Source: Glutamicibacter halophytocola (GTDB taxonomy: Bacteria; Actinomycetota; Actinomycetes; Actinomycetales; Micrococcaceae). From it: 64,000 nucleotides of DNA. Numbering within the stretch: the stretch's first letter is position 1; each line of letters starts with the position of its first letter. Both the position numbers and the translations under genes were made by a program. The notes under the pieces are model-generated. The model had not been told where the DNA came from and ran no database searches. It was given only the letters and a program-made list of their open reading frames with translations. The stretch is from NCBI RefSeq assembly GCF_001302565.1, contig NZ_CP012750.1, forward strand, positions 3,410,001 through 3,474,000. Reading direction: 5' to 3'. Positions 34,846-44,518 of this stretch are shown in pieces.

Positions 34846-37833
34846 CTACGTCAGGTCGCTATTCGGGCTCAGATAGTCGTACAACGCTCTGTCGATAGAC
34901 TCTTCGAAGTGCAAATCCATCGTTACAACATCGAGAGGTTCGTTGTCTTTGCCCGGCATCTCGGCCTGTTGTGCATTTCGAGAGTCAGCTTTACCCAGAT
35001 AGAAGAACTCGGTCCCTTCGGCATCGTCTTTCTTTACGAAGACGTGAAGGTCCACTTCATTGTTGACGATGCGACGGACTTCATCGCTTGTCAACGTACG
35101 CCGTGACCTCGTGAACCATCGCAAATGCGAAGGATCCACTAGCTCATCCTGGTAGGCAGTACTTGCGGAAACGTCATCGGCTTTATGGAGCGTCACGAAA
35201 ATTGGACAGGTTTTGGATTCCATGTCGACTTTGTAGCCATAAAGAGTTGAAGTCCACTTTCTCGGTACTCCGAGCAGTCTCGTGACTTCTTTGCGAGAGT
35301 ACTGTCCGCCAACGATGAACGGATGTCCTCCAATGTACCGATCGTTGACCAGCGCCATTCCAGTTTGGAGCAGATCATCAACTTCCTCAGTAAAGGACCC
35401 GTGCGTCCGGTAGGAGTGACTGAACCCAGCATGCAGTTTAATGCTGCCATTCTCGATTGATGCTAGTCGAATGCCATAACGCGTTTGATCCACTTGGGCG
35501 TGGTTAGCGAGACTTAGGGTCTCGACTGCGCTGAGCAATTCACGTTTAGTGGGTTCCACCCCATGCTCTCGAAGCGCCGCAGCGAATTGATCGAACGTAA
35601 TTGATTCATTAGACAGCAATTCGCGGACCAGAACGAATTCATGTACTCGTTTCGAGGTTAGGACTTCATGTGAAAGCAGCGACAATGCCCGTAGTTCATC
35701 ACCGTTGAGATCGTGATCGATCCTCAGCAGATTTTTCACGAGCGTCGGGTAATTCTCCTTCTTCGTTGCAAGCAGAACTGGGTCGACTGATTCGAAGCGA
35801 TAGAAGTCGAAAAGCCGCGGAGCTTGCCCAACACGGTTCTGCATGGCTTGCATCGATCCTCGCAGCTTTTGAATGCTGTCTAGTGCCGTTGTCCTGATCG
35901 AATCAAGAACGCGCTGCTGGGCAATCTTGTCGAATCGAATACTCGATAGGCCAGCCATCACACCTGCTTGTTCGGTTGCGATCAGCTTTTCCTTCAAGGA
36001 CTCCTTATTCAATGATTCATCACCGAACAAAGCAATTGGAATCATGTAGTTATTCGCATAGTTGCCAATGAAGTCAATAACAACCAGGTAATCCTTCATT
36101 GGCGCCTTGCGAAGTCCACGCCCAAGCTGCTGGACAAAGACAATCGCTGATTGCGTTTGCCTCAACATCACGACTTGATTCACGGTTGGGATGTCGACAC
36201 CTTCGTTGAAGATATCCACCGTGAGGATGTAATCGAGATCGCCCGCTTCAAGCTGGGAAACAACTTGCTCGCGCCGCTCAATCGAGTCATCACCACTGAG
36301 GCTTAGAGTTCGGAGCGTTTTTCCGCGAAGTTTCTGCTGATTCAGGGCGGCAGACAAGGCATTAGCTTCGTCTTTCCTGGAGCAGAAAATCAACCCTTTA
36401 GGCGCCGCACCGGCCTGTCCATACTTTGTTAATGCATCGACCACATGATGCACACGATCCGCGGTCACGAGGTGCGATAGATCTTCGGAACTATCGCGGA
36501 CCGATTCATCATCAAGGGTCACGTCCGCGATTCCGTAATAGTGGAATGGACTGAGCATGTTCTCTTCTAATGCATGGTTCAGCCGAATCTCGTACGGAAC
36601 GTTGTAATCGAAGAACTCAAATACGTTGAACCCGTCGCTACGTTCTGGAGTCGCTGTCAGCCCGAGCAAGAACTTCGGTTGCAGATAGGCCAAGACCTTC
36701 TTATACGTCGGCGAGCCGACCCGGTGGGCCTCGTCGACAATCACATAGTCAAAGGTGTCTGACTCAATCGACTGCAGCACTGCATCTTGAGACAGGGTTT
36801 GAACTGTCGCGAACACATACTTTCGATCGCTCTGCTTCGAGATACCAGCCAGCTTGCCAAACTGGTCTGCATCCCCACCGATGACTCGTCGGTATTCTTT
36901 GATCGTCTTGTCTAAGATCTGTTCGCGGTGAACAACAAACAAGAATCGTTCTGGGTGGGCAGCTCGTACCTCAAGCGCCGACAGTATTGTCTTGCCTGTA
37001 CCTGTAGCCGAAATGATAATGGCCTTCGATTCGCCGCTGAGGCGCACCTTCTCCAATGCCTTGAGCGCTTCATACTGCATCTTGTTGGGCAGAATCGGCA
37101 TGAGCTGATCTGCCCAGTTGATGTCACCGCCAAAGCCGCTGGATTCGGAAAGCCTTGCAGCAACTTCATCGATAAGCTGTTCGTCCGCTTGCTCGAGTTT
37201 TTTGGCAATTTCGATCTTCTTGCGCGGTGGAGGCGGCGTGTACTGCGCTGCATAAAGATCGATCCATTCCTGGCTCAGCGATTGAGACTCAGTGAGCTGG
37301 CTACCAGCGAGGTCAGCGAGCTGCCCAGCCAAGTCGCTGTCGTTCGCCGCAGTCACCTTTAGATTCCACTCATGGTTTTTGACGATGGCGTTGCCGGTAA
37401 GGTTTGAACTACCGATCATCGCTGTGACCACGTCAGCCGACTTAAAAATGTAGCCCTTGGGGTGGAACGCATCAGCGCTATGAATTCGGACGTCAATGCC
37501 AAGGTTTGTCAGGTTCAGCAACTCGCTGAAGGCAGACGGCGAATTGAACCCCAGGTAGTCCGAGGTCACGATTGTGCCGCGGCCAGAAAACTCAACGAGC
37601 TCTTGCTTGAGCATTGCGATTGCATTTGGTGTCACGAAGGCAACCGAGAAAATGAATTCATCGCATCGTGCTAACTCTTCGCGCAGTATACGCAGAACCG
37701 TATTACCGTCCGCGTTGAGGACTACACGTGGATGATGGTGGCGACGAGACTGTTTCTTGCCATCTAAAAAACCATAGGTGACATCACCGGAAAGTCCACC
37801 AGTGAATGAAATATCCGTGCTGGACGACATCAT
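34846..37833 (-). CDS. PLD-domain DEAD/DEAH helicase with DUF3427 (candidate defence effector)
   Basis: A 995-residue protein in three parts. An N-terminal phospholipase D-like nuclease domain (about 45-175) has a single HxK set (H124 in FHPKGYIF) with GSSNLTGNA. A superfamily II helicase (about 245-600) has Walker A ATGTGKT (about 276-282), DEAH (367-370), LGLTATPERSDG and QLGRGLRKAP. A DUF3427-type C-terminus (about 620-990) follows. The start overlaps the Nudix stop as ATGA (37833); an ORF extending to 37911 lies inside the Nudix gene. The single HKD half-site suggests a dimeric nuclease. Such helicases occur in defence islands. Confidence 0.88.
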   Translation of the reverse strand: MMSSSTDISFTGGLSGDVTYGFLDGKKQSRRHHHPRVVLNADGNTVLRILREELARCDEFIFSVAFVTPNAIAMLKQELVEFSGRGTIVTSDYLGFNSPSAFSELLNLTNLGIDVRIHSADAFHPKGYIFKSADVVTAMIGSSNLTGNAIVKNHEWNLKVTAANDSDLAGQLADLAGSQLTESQSLSQEWIDLYAAQYTPPPPRKKIEIAKKLEQADEQLIDEVAARLSESSGFGGDINWADQLMPILPNKMQYEALKALEKVRLSGESKAIIISATGTGKTILSALEVRAAHPERFLFVVHREQILDKTIKEYRRVIGGDADQFGKLAGISKQSDRKYVFATVQTLSQDAVLQSIESDTFDYVIVDEAHRVGSPTYKKVLAYLQPKFLLGLTATPERSDGFNVFEFFDYNVPYEIRLNHALEENMLSPFHYYGIADVTLDDESVRDSSEDLSHLVTADRVHHVVDALTKYGQAGAAPKGLIFCSRKDEANALSAALNQQKLRGKTLRTLSLSGDDSIERREQVVSQLEAGDLDYILTVDIFNEGVDIPTVNQVVMLRQTQSAIVFVQQLGRGLRKAPMKDYLVVIDFIGNYANNYMIPIALFGDESLNKESLKEKLIATEQAGVMAGLSSIRFDKIAQQRVLDSIRTTALDSIQKLRGSMQAMQNRVGQAPRLFDFYRFESVDPVLLATKKENYPTLVKNLLRIDHDLNGDELRALSLLSHEVLTSKRVHEFVLVRELLSNESITFDQFAAALREHGVEPTKRELLSAVETLSLANHAQVDQTRYGIRLASIENGSIKLHAGFSHSYRTHGSFTEEVDDLLQTGMALVNDRYIGGHPFIVGGQYSRKEVTRLLGVPRKWTSTLYGYKVDMESKTCPIFVTLHKADDVSASTAYQDELVDPSHLRWFTRSRRTLTSDEVRRIVNNEVDLHVFVKKDDAEGTEFFYLGKADSRNAQQAEMPGKDNEPLDVVTMDLHFEESIDRALYDYLSPNSDLT

Positions 37834-38219
37834 GCCGCCTTGATGAGTTCGACAGCGGGGATATCGGCAGGAGCCCATTCCAATGCGTCCAGCTCGCTGC
37901 GCTTCAGCCACTTTGTAGCTTCATGCTCCGTCAGCTGCGGCTCCCCTTCAACTAATTCGCAATAGAAGGTCGTCAGCGTCACGATCCCGAAATCATATTC
38001 ATAAGTCGTGCTTGTAACTTCGTCGGTTACCGTCACGGTGCAGAGTAGCTCTTCTTGGATTTCACGTTCGAGTGCCTGGCGAGGACTTTCTCCGGGTTCG
38101 ATTTTGCCGCCTGGGAACTCCCACATGCCACCGAGGCTGCCGCCAAAACCGCGCTGCGCGCAAAGAATCTCATCGTTTCGAACGATTACGGCCCCGACAA
38201 CGTTGATCTGCTTCTTCAA
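37830..38219 (-). CDS. Nudix hydrolase (MutT-like)
   Basis: A 129-residue Nudix protein starting at TTG 38219, with GGGGA about six bases upstream. The Nudix box is GGKIEPGESPRQALEREIQEELLC, so the catalytic Glu set (REIQEE) is intact but the usual Gly after EE is Leu. It resembles NudG/MutT enzymes that hydrolyse modified or normal nucleoside triphosphates. It overlaps the PLD-helicase gene by four bases (ATGA), so the two proteins are made together. It could act on nucleotides used or modified during phage infection, or simply sanitise the pool. Confidence 0.9.
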   Translation of the reverse strand: MKKQINVVGAVIVRNDEILCAQRGFGGSLGGMWEFPGGKIEPGESPRQALEREIQEELLCTVTVTDEVTSTTYEYDFGIVTLTTFYCELVEGEPQLTEHEATKWLKRSELDALEWAPADIPAVELIKAA

Positions 38220-38374
38220 CCTAATTCCCCACTGACGTCTACATTAATCGACTACTACCGTTACCAGTGATCTTATCTGCCAACATGGACACTTTGCAGG
38301 CTGACGGATAATACAGCGCAGTAGAGCGGAAGGTTATACGAATGCCATAGCCAATTGGCACGGATAAACGGAAA

Positions 38375-38413
38375 AGTCCACGCTTCGTCCTAGTTGAAAA
38401 CGAAGCGTGGACT
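38375..38413 (-). terminator. Terminator of the galactonate operon
   Basis: A perfect 14-bp stem (38375-38388 with 38400-38413, arm AGTCCACGCTTCGT) followed on the minus strand by CTTTTCC. It lies 20 bases after the transporter stop at 38434. Confidence 0.9.
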
Positions 38414-38433
38414 CTACAGGTTGATCGTACGTC

Positions 38434-39756
38434 TTACCCTTCGACGCGCTGCACCTTGCCGACCAGGAATACGTAGGAAAGGATTCCGACCGCGGCAATG
38501 ACCGTCATGTAGATGAAGGCAGGGCCGAAGTCGGTTGCCGAGACCAGCAGTCCAATCACGATTGGCGTCGCAATCGAGGAGAGGTTGCCAATGAAGTTGA
38601 ACATGCCCCCTGTTAGGCCAATCAAGTGAGATGGCGCTAGCGCGGACACCAGGGACCAGGTAATCGAGGCCAGGCCATTGCCGAAGAAGGCAATGGACAT
38701 GAAAGTGATCACCAGCGCGGTGCTGTCCGTGAAGATTGCGCCAATCATGCTCATGGAAAGCAAGAGCCCGGTGATGATGGGCAACTTGCGCGAGGTGCCA
38801 AGGCTGGCTCCGCGCTTCAGCATGAGATCAGAGAGCACTCCGCTGATCAGCACACCGGCCAAGGCCGCGATGAATGGCAGCGACGTCAAGAATCCGGTCT
38901 TGATGTAGTCCATGTGGCGGTAGGTCACCAAATAGGTTGGGAACCAAGTCAGGAAGAACCACAACGTGGATGTCAGGCAGAACTGGCCGATGTAGATGCC
39001 CCACAGCTTTCGCCGTCCCAGAACCAACGCGAAGTCAGCCTTGTTGAGCTTGGGTGCTGCCGATTTGGCCTTGGCGCTGCCCAGGTCGACCAATCCACCG
39101 CCCTCGCGGATGTACTGGACTTCGGCGGCATTCGCTTTTTTGGAATCCACCGGGTTGCGGTAGAGAACAAACCAGATCAGGCCCCAGACGACACCCACGG
39201 CGCCGGTGACTACAAATACCCAATGCCAGGTCAATGCATGCTGCAACCACAGAAGAACTGGAGTCAGAAGCGCGAGGCCAATGAACTGGCCCGAGGTGTA
39301 GAAGCCAATGGCGGTGGCGCGTTCACGCTCGGGGAACCACGCGGTGACCACCTTGTTGTTGATGGGGTACGCAGGGGCTTCAAAACCGCCCACTGCCAAG
39401 CGCAGGACAATCAGGGCTACGAAGCTTCCGGCCATGCCCATGAAGATGGTCGCGACAGACCAGAGCACCAGGCAAATGGGGTACAAAAGCCTGGGCTGTA
39501 CTCGGTCTACCAGCCATCCGCCGGGAAGCTGCATGGCAGCGTAGGTCCAGCCAAAAGCAGAGAGCAGCAAACCCTGCTGTGCAGTATCGAGTCCGAATTC
39601 CTCGGAAATCAATGGTGCTGCGACCGAAAGGTTTGAACGATCCATGTAGTTGATGACTACGGTAAGGAACAACATGAAGGCTACGGCGTAGCGCATCTTT
39701 GTGGCTTTGCCAGAGCCCTTGTGTGTGGCAGTAGACGACACTGTCGACTGAGACAT
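38434..39756 (-). CDS. dgoT: MFS transporter, ACS family (D-galactonate/hexuronate type)
   Basis: A 440-residue 12-helix permease. It has the ACS-family opening RYAVAFMLFLTVVINYMDRSNLSVAAP, with the NYxDRSNLSVA motif of DgoT/GudP/ExuT symporters, and QLPGGWLVDRVQPR. It is last in the dgo operon and presumably imports D-galactonate with protons. The start is uncertain: ATG 39756 follows the dgoD stop, while ATG 39765 overlaps it. A terminator follows the gene. Confidence 0.88.
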   Translation of the reverse strand: MSQSTVSSTATHKGSGKATKMRYAVAFMLFLTVVINYMDRSNLSVAAPLISEEFGLDTAQQGLLLSAFGWTYAAMQLPGGWLVDRVQPRLLYPICLVLWSVATIFMGMAGSFVALIVLRLAVGGFEAPAYPINNKVVTAWFPERERATAIGFYTSGQFIGLALLTPVLLWLQHALTWHWVFVVTGAVGVVWGLIWFVLYRNPVDSKKANAAEVQYIREGGGLVDLGSAKAKSAAPKLNKADFALVLGRRKLWGIYIGQFCLTSTLWFFLTWFPTYLVTYRHMDYIKTGFLTSLPFIAALAGVLISGVLSDLMLKRGASLGTSRKLPIITGLLLSMSMIGAIFTDSTALVITFMSIAFFGNGLASITWSLVSALAPSHLIGLTGGMFNFIGNLSSIATPIVIGLLVSATDFGPAFIYMTVIAAVGILSYVFLVGKVQRVEG

Positions 39757-39761
39757 GCGAT

Positions 39762-40910
39762 TTACCATTCTGCGAAGGATCCGTCCTTGTGACGCCAAAT
39801 AGGGTTGCGCCAGCGATGACCTTCAGCTGCGCGTTCAATGACGTACTCTTCATTCACGTCAATGCCCAGGCCCGGTCCCTCGGGGATGGCGACCATGCCA
39901 TCCTCATAGGCGAAGACCGACGGATCATTGACGTAGTCAAGGAGATCGTTGGATTTGTTGTAATGAATTCCCAGGGATTGTTCCTGGATGAAGGCGTTGT
40001 AGGCACCGGCATCGATTTGCAGGTTCGCTGCCAGGGCGATGGGGCCCAAAGGGCAGTGCAAGGCAACCGCCACGTCGTAGGCTTCAGCCATGGCCGCGAT
40101 CTTGCGTGCCTCGGTGATGCCGCCACAGTGCGAAGGATCCGGCTGGATGATGTCCACCGCTCCGCTGGCCAGGACATCCTTGAAGTCCCAGCGCGAGAAC
40201 AGGCGCTCTCCCAAGGCGATGGGCGTGCTGGAATTGCGCAATGGCTCCAGCATCGAGTTCACGTTCTCGCTGAGCACCGGTTCCTCAATGAACATCAGCT
40301 TGAAGGGTTCCAGCTCCTTGAGCAGGACCTTGGCCATTGGCTTGTGGACGCGGCCGTGGAAGTCGACGCCGATTCCCACGTTGTCGCCTACTGCGTCCCG
40401 GACCGCCTGAACATTCTCCAAGCAACCCTGCACCTTGTCCCAGGTGTCGATGTACTGGAGTTCTTCGGTGCCGTTCATCTTCACCGCGGTGAAGCCGCGA
40501 TCAACGGCGTCCTTTGCGGCGGCCGCGGTATCCGAGGGACGGTCTCCGCCAATCCAGGAATACACGCGGATCTTGTCGCGGACCTTGCCGCCGAGCAGCT
40601 CATAGGCCGGAACTCCCAGGGCCTTGCCCTTGATGTCCCAGAGGGCCTGGTCGATGCCGGCCAGCGCGCTCATCATGATGCCGCCACCGCGGTAGAAGCC
40701 GCCGCGGTACATGACGGTCCACAGGTCTTCGATGTTCCGCGGGTCCTGGCCGATGAGGTAATCCGAGAGCTCTTCAACGGCTGCGGCCACCGTGGAGGCG
40801 CGGCCTTCGAGCACTGGCTCGCCCCAGCCGGTGACTCCCTCGTCGGTCTCGATCTTCAGAAACAGCCAGCGAGGTGGCACCATGTACGTGGTCAGTTTTG
40901 TGATTTTCAT
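39762..40910 (-). CDS. dgoD: D-galactonate dehydratase
   Basis: A 382-residue enolase-superfamily enzyme of exactly the size of E. coli DgoD. It begins [25 protein letters not shown]. The magnesium ligands are seen in GVDFHGR, FIEEPV and LGERLFS, with catalytic His in HGRVHKP and [13 protein letters not shown]. It dehydrates D-galactonate to 2-dehydro-3-deoxygalactonate. It overlaps dgoA by four bases. The assignment agrees with neighbours dgoK, dgoA and dgoT. Confidence 0.96.
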   Translation of the reverse strand: MKITKLTTYMVPPRWLFLKIETDEGVTGWGEPVLEGRASTVAAAVEELSDYLIGQDPRNIEDLWTVMYRGGFYRGGGIMMSALAGIDQALWDIKGKALGVPAYELLGGKVRDKIRVYSWIGGDRPSDTAAAAKDAVDRGFTAVKMNGTEELQYIDTWDKVQGCLENVQAVRDAVGDNVGIGVDFHGRVHKPMAKVLLKELEPFKLMFIEEPVLSENVNSMLEPLRNSSTPIALGERLFSRWDFKDVLASGAVDIIQPDPSHCGGITEARKIAAMAEAYDVAVALHCPLGPIALAANLQIDAGAYNAFIQEQSLGIHYNKSNDLLDYVNDPSVFAYEDGMVAIPEGPGLGIDVNEEYVIERAAEGHRWRNPIWRHKDGSFAEW

Positions 40911-41551
40911 GCAGACTTCCTCATCTCATGGATCATTTGGTAGGCATGGACAAGCTTGTCTGCCCTTGTGCTCAGTTCTTGAAGGCTTCGTCCGGACTTG
41001 TAGAGGGACGAGCCAATACCGAAACCGGTGGCTCCGGCGTCTACCCACTGCGCCATGTTCTCCTCATTGATTCCCCCGACGGGGATCAAGCCGATATCGG
41101 CGGGAAGCACAGCGGTCCAGGCTTTGAATCCTGCGAGCCCCACTTGTTCGGCAGGGAAGATCTTGACGTTTTGCGCTCCGGCTTCGATGGCGTCGAAGGC
41201 GTTGCTCGGTGTGGCGGCTCCCGGGAAGGAGTCCATGCCCAGGGCCACCGTTTCCTGGATGACATTCACGTTGGTGTTCGGTGACACGATGATCTGGGAA
41301 CCAGCCCCATGGCATGAGCGGACTTGTTCCACGGTCAACACAGTGCCAGCGCCGACTACCGCATCCTCGGGCAGCACGCTGCGCAGAATTTCGATGCTCT
41401 TTAGCGGCTGTGGGGAATTCAGCGGCACTTCCAGCGAGCGGAAGCCACTGGCATAGAGCGCTTCTCCCACCGCTTGGGCTTCTGCTGGCTGAAGACCTCG
41501 CAATATGGCAACTAGTCCCGCAGTCTTCAAAGCTGTCGCAGGTTCATTCAC
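40907..41551 (-). CDS. dgoA: 2-dehydro-3-deoxy-6-phosphogalactonate aldolase
   Basis: A 214-residue KDPG/KDPGal class I aldolase. The motifs [35 protein letters not shown] (catalytic Glu) and [11 protein letters not shown] are present, with the Schiff-base Lys in [12 protein letters not shown]. It cleaves KDPGal to pyruvate and glyceraldehyde 3-phosphate. Here dgoA is a separate gene overlapping dgoD. Confidence 0.95.
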   Translation of the reverse strand: MNEPATALKTAGLVAILRGLQPAEAQAVGEALYASGFRSLEVPLNSPQPLKSIEILRSVLPEDAVVGAGTVLTVEQVRSCHGAGSQIIVSPNTNVNVIQETVALGMDSFPGAATPSNAFDAIEAGAQNVKIFPAEQVGLAGFKAWTAVLPADIGLIPVGGINEENMAQWVDAGATGFGIGSSLYKSGRSLQELSTRADKLVHAYQMIHEMRKSA

Positions 41552-41593
41552 GGCAAAACCTTTCCTTGTTTTACATCGTTCATTGGGCTGGGC

Positions 41594-42586
41594 CTAGACA
41601 GAGGTGGTCTGCACTAATCCCTGCGAGCAAGCAACTGCCCACATGCCTCGCGGGGCGGTTCCCTGGAACTCGCGTACTTGATCAATTCCAAAAATCTTGA
41701 GTGCTGCGGCGTATCTGGCGCTGAGTTCCTTGTTGCCGCAGATGGTCACGCCCGGGAACGCGGTGCCCCGCGCCATGCCAAGGACCGAACGGATCTCGGC
41801 GCCAATCATGAGCCCCGAGAGATAGTCGCTGACCTCGGTTTTTTCCAAGCTGCCAGTCAAGACCAAGGTCCGGGCGGAGAAAGCCGTCAGCATCAGATCC
41901 GCTGAGCCGGCCGGCGACTGGGCTATCCGCACTCCGCGTTCAAAGGCATTCCAATCCACCGCATCCGTGGGCTCAATGAGCTTGGACAGGATGGACTGGG
42001 AACTAAGCAATGCGTAGGTCTCCCCCGTCATGGATGTGGAGAACCCGGTAATCGTCCGCCCGCTGACCTTGACCCACTTGGAATGGGTGCCGGGAAGCAA
42101 AAACAATTGCTCTTCCGCTTCCTGCAGCGCGTTGCCGCCAAGTTCCACCGCTCCCAGTATCTGGGTTTCTTCTCCCCTCATGACATCGGGAAGTTCTTTG
42201 CGGTCCAGGACGCCGGGGATGATGTGCATGAGTCGGTTTGGTGCAATCTGGACAGTTGCCATTGCGTAGTCCGGGTCGGCTAGGTTTGCTGGCACTGGCC
42301 GGTACTCGGCTTCCGCCCAGCCCTGCTGGCTGCCCACCATGCCGCAGGCGATGACCGGGATGGATTCAAAGCGCTCCAGCCAGTCGCCGCATAATTCTGC
42401 CAGCGCCTTTTCGAAGGCCAGGGCCAACGGCAACGACTCCGCTTTGGCCTTTGCTGCCACGTCCATGATTCCCAGCGAGGAGTTGCGTTCCGCCACGGTG
42501 TTTCCGTCGCGCCCCATGAGATAGGCACGCGCGGATGTGGTTCCCCAGTCCAAGGCAATCAACTGGGCTTCGGCGATGTTTTTCAT
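41594..42586 (-). CDS. dgoK: 2-dehydro-3-deoxygalactonokinase
   Basis: A 330-residue DgoK-family kinase. It begins near LIALDWGTTSARAYLMG, the phosphate-binding segment, and contains LPGTHSKWVKVSGRTITGFSTSMTGE, the hallmark of DgoK. It phosphorylates 2-dehydro-3-deoxygalactonate at C6. It is the first gene of the dgoK-A-D-T operon. ATG 42586 is preceded by AGGAG at a short distance; upstream codons are not conserved-looking. Confidence 0.94.
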   Translation of the reverse strand: MKNIAEAQLIALDWGTTSARAYLMGRDGNTVAERNSSLGIMDVAAKAKAESLPLALAFEKALAELCGDWLERFESIPVIACGMVGSQQGWAEAEYRPVPANLADPDYAMATVQIAPNRLMHIIPGVLDRKELPDVMRGEETQILGAVELGGNALQEAEEQLFLLPGTHSKWVKVSGRTITGFSTSMTGETYALLSSQSILSKLIEPTDAVDWNAFERGVRIAQSPAGSADLMLTAFSARTLVLTGSLEKTEVSDYLSGLMIGAEIRSVLGMARGTAFPGVTICGNKELSARYAAALKIFGIDQVREFQGTAPRGMWAVACSQGLVQTTSV

Positions 42587-42611
42587 AACTCCTGTTTCCG
42601 TTTGGCGGTCC

Positions 42612-42633
42612 GCACATCGACTCATCGATGTGC
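42612..42633. promoter_or_regulatory. Candidate operator between dgoK and the IclR gene
   Basis: GCACATCGA (42612-42620) and TCGATGTGC (42625-42633) form a perfect 9-bp inverted repeat with a 4-base centre, 26 bases upstream of the dgoK start. A CACATGTG palindrome follows at 42641-42648. It is a likely site for the divergently encoded IclR regulator. Confidence 0.55.
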
Positions 42634-42662
42634 TCCCCTTCACATGTGAATAGTGACGGAGC

Positions 42663-42701
42663 TATCCCAATAGTTCAAAAGGCGTTGTATATAGTGGGAT
42701 A
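42663..42701. promoter_or_regulatory. Second inverted repeat before the IclR gene
   Basis: TATCCCA (42663-42669) and TGGGATA (42695-42701) are inverted with a 25-base spacer that spans a probable promoter, 36 bases upstream of the IclR start. A looping or autoregulatory site is possible. Confidence 0.4.
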
Positions 42702-42736
42702 CAGAGAAGTCATCAATTTTGCCAAAGGGGCACATC

Positions 42737-43534
42737 ATGGCCAATGAATCTGAAATAAATGCAGGTGAAATAGCAGATGCTCCCCCGCCCGGGACGCTCA
42801 CCCTGGCACGTGGTCTGGACATTCTGCGCGCCGTCGGCCGCGGGGCCACCAACTTGAATGAAGTCGCAGCGGCGGCCGATATCGGCAAGAGCGCGGCGCA
42901 GCGCATGGTGAAGCTCCTGGTGCAGCGCGGATTCCTGCGCAGCACCCACGGCACGGACTTCAGCTTGGGCCCGGCGCTAATCGAGCTGGGATTCCACGCC
43001 CTGTACCAGAGTCCGGTTCCGGTGATCGCCAAGCCCATCCTCGAGGAGCTCGCCCGCAAATACCAGGACACGGTCCACCTCGCGGTGGAGGACGAAGCCC
43101 AGGTGCTGTACGTGGACAAGGTTCCCGGAACACGCGGCGCACAGATGCGCTCGCGAGTGGGACAGCGCATGCCGCTGAGCCGCACCGGCATCGGCAAGGC
43201 GCTGCTGCTCGATGACGCCGGGCGCTGGGAATCCACCTTTGATGCGGAGTCCCCGGTGGAACAGGCCACAGACCAACCCAAGGAAGCCTTCCTGGCCCGG
43301 ATGAAGACCTACGCGCGCGAAGGCATCGCCCTGGATCTAGAAGACAATGAACCGGGCATCCGCTGTGTCGCCGCGCCCATCCGCGACGGCAGCGGGAAGA
43401 TCATCGCCGCAATCAGCATGTCCGCCACCAACCCATACATGCCCGACGAGCGCATGAAAGCGCTCAAATCCGTGATGGGTTCCACGGCGGCGCAGATTTC
43501 GCGCAAGCTCGGCTACTCGGGCAAGACCTTCTAG
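42737..43534 (+). CDS. IclR-family transcriptional regulator
   Basis: A 265-residue IclR protein with an N-terminal winged helix (about 20-75, including LARGLDILRAVGRGATNLNEVAAAADIGKSAAQRMVKLLVQRGFL). The C-terminal effector domain contains LAVEDEAQVLYVDKVPGTRGAQMRSRVGQRMPLSRTGIGKALLL. ATG 42737 has a good SD (AAGGGG, 6 bases). It is divergent from the dgo operon and probably regulates it, in place of the GntR-type DgoR of E. coli. Galactonate or a KDGal intermediate is the likely effector. Confidence 0.9.
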   Translation: MANESEINAGEIADAPPPGTLTLARGLDILRAVGRGATNLNEVAAAADIGKSAAQRMVKLLVQRGFLRSTHGTDFSLGPALIELGFHALYQSPVPVIAKPILEELARKYQDTVHLAVEDEAQVLYVDKVPGTRGAQMRSRVGQRMPLSRTGIGKALLLDDAGRWESTFDAESPVEQATDQPKEAFLARMKTYAREGIALDLEDNEPGIRCVAAPIRDGSGKIIAAISMSATNPYMPDERMKALKSVMGSTAAQISRKLGYSGKTF

Positions 43535-43621
43535 GCCTGGGCCTGCCCACAGGGTGGAAGGACCCTAGCAAGAACATCGAGCAGACAATCGCAGATTGCC
43601 TTCCGGAGCCAGCCTTTGGCG

Positions 43622-44347
43622 CTAGTCCAAGAAACCCCGCAGCAGTGTGGCCGTACCTTCCAGATGCTCCTCCATCAGCTGCTTCGCCGATGCAGCGTCG
43701 CCGCGGAGAATCGCATGGATGATTGCCTCATGCTGCTGGCTTGAGTGCTTGATGTTCGGATGCAAAAAGGGAATCCTGTCCAGCAGCTCGCTCGTTGCGT
43801 TGCGCGCTTCGGCCACCGCTTTTGCCAGCATTCCCGAGCCCGACAAATCGGCAATCATGACATGCAGTCGGGCATCGAGCGGACGGTATATGTTCACATC
43901 AGCGGTGTCGACAGCGTGATGGGCCTCCATGAGGCTAACGCGCTGTTCTGAAGTCAGCACTGCTTTGGCCGCTAGCTCTGCCGCGGCCGGCTCCACTACC
44001 GATCTGAAAAGGAGCACATCTTCGATTTTGGACCGGTCTGAGCCATCGAGCGGATTCTCGTTGGTGCGCGGGAAGCCAGCCACAATCGTTCCGCCGTAGC
44101 GCCCGCGCTGAACTTCTAGATACCCGGCACTCTGAAGCTCGGCCAGCGAATCCCGCAGAGTGGCCCGGGATACTCCTAGCGCCTCGGCCAATTCCCGCTC
44201 GGCTGGCAATTTCGAGCCAGGCGGGAACACCCCCAGCCGCATTCCGCGCAAAAGCTGGCCTAGCGTCTCCTCGAAGACGTTGCCCCTGCGCACCTGCCCC
44301 AAGAACCGCAACTCATCGCGCGATTCCACTGACTTGTTTTCCGACAT
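43622..44347 (-). CDS. GntR-family regulator (FadR/FCD subfamily)
   Basis: A 241-residue protein with an N-terminal winged helix (about 25-90: LGQLLRGMRLGVFPPGSKLPAERELAEALGVSRATLRDSLAELQSAGYLEVQRGRYGGTIV). A C-terminal FCD domain has DARLHVMIADLSG and HEAIIHAILRGD. It is divergent from the ethanolamine-type permease across a 171-base spacer and likely controls the gamma-glutamylation operon. Confidence 0.9.
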   Translation of the reverse strand: MSENKSVESRDELRFLGQVRRGNVFEETLGQLLRGMRLGVFPPGSKLPAERELAEALGVSRATLRDSLAELQSAGYLEVQRGRYGGTIVAGFPRTNENPLDGSDRSKIEDVLLFRSVVEPAAAELAAKAVLTSEQRVSLMEAHHAVDTADVNIYRPLDARLHVMIADLSGSGMLAKAVAEARNATSELLDRIPFLHPNIKHSSQQHEAIIHAILRGDAASAKQLMEEHLEGTATLLRGFLD

Positions 44348-44469
44348 GATCCAAGAATGGCACAGTATTTGGCCTGAGAAAACACCATTCTTCGCCGAAC
44401 CTATATCTGATTTTTTAGTTTTCTATTGACTTTGAACAGTGACCCCTGCCACAGTTGGGCTCTAGTAAA

Positions 44470-44485
44470 GGACTGTTTTCAGTCC
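44470..44485. promoter_or_regulatory. Candidate GntR operator before the permease
   Basis: GGACTG-TTTT-CAGTCC is a perfect 16-base palindrome 33 bases upstream of the permease ATG. It lies in the spacer shared with the divergent GntR gene and could block transcription of the operon. Binding is inferred. Confidence 0.55.
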
Positions 44486-44518
44486 ATTGGGTTCATTACT
44501 CTCAACGAGGATGCGTAA

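Noticed and set aside
34846..37833. Assignment to the Mokosh defence system (helicase plus PLD)
   Set aside because: Mokosh uses a superfamily 1 type helicase; this protein has DEAH superfamily 2 motifs and a DUF3427-like end, and its partner is a Nudix enzyme.
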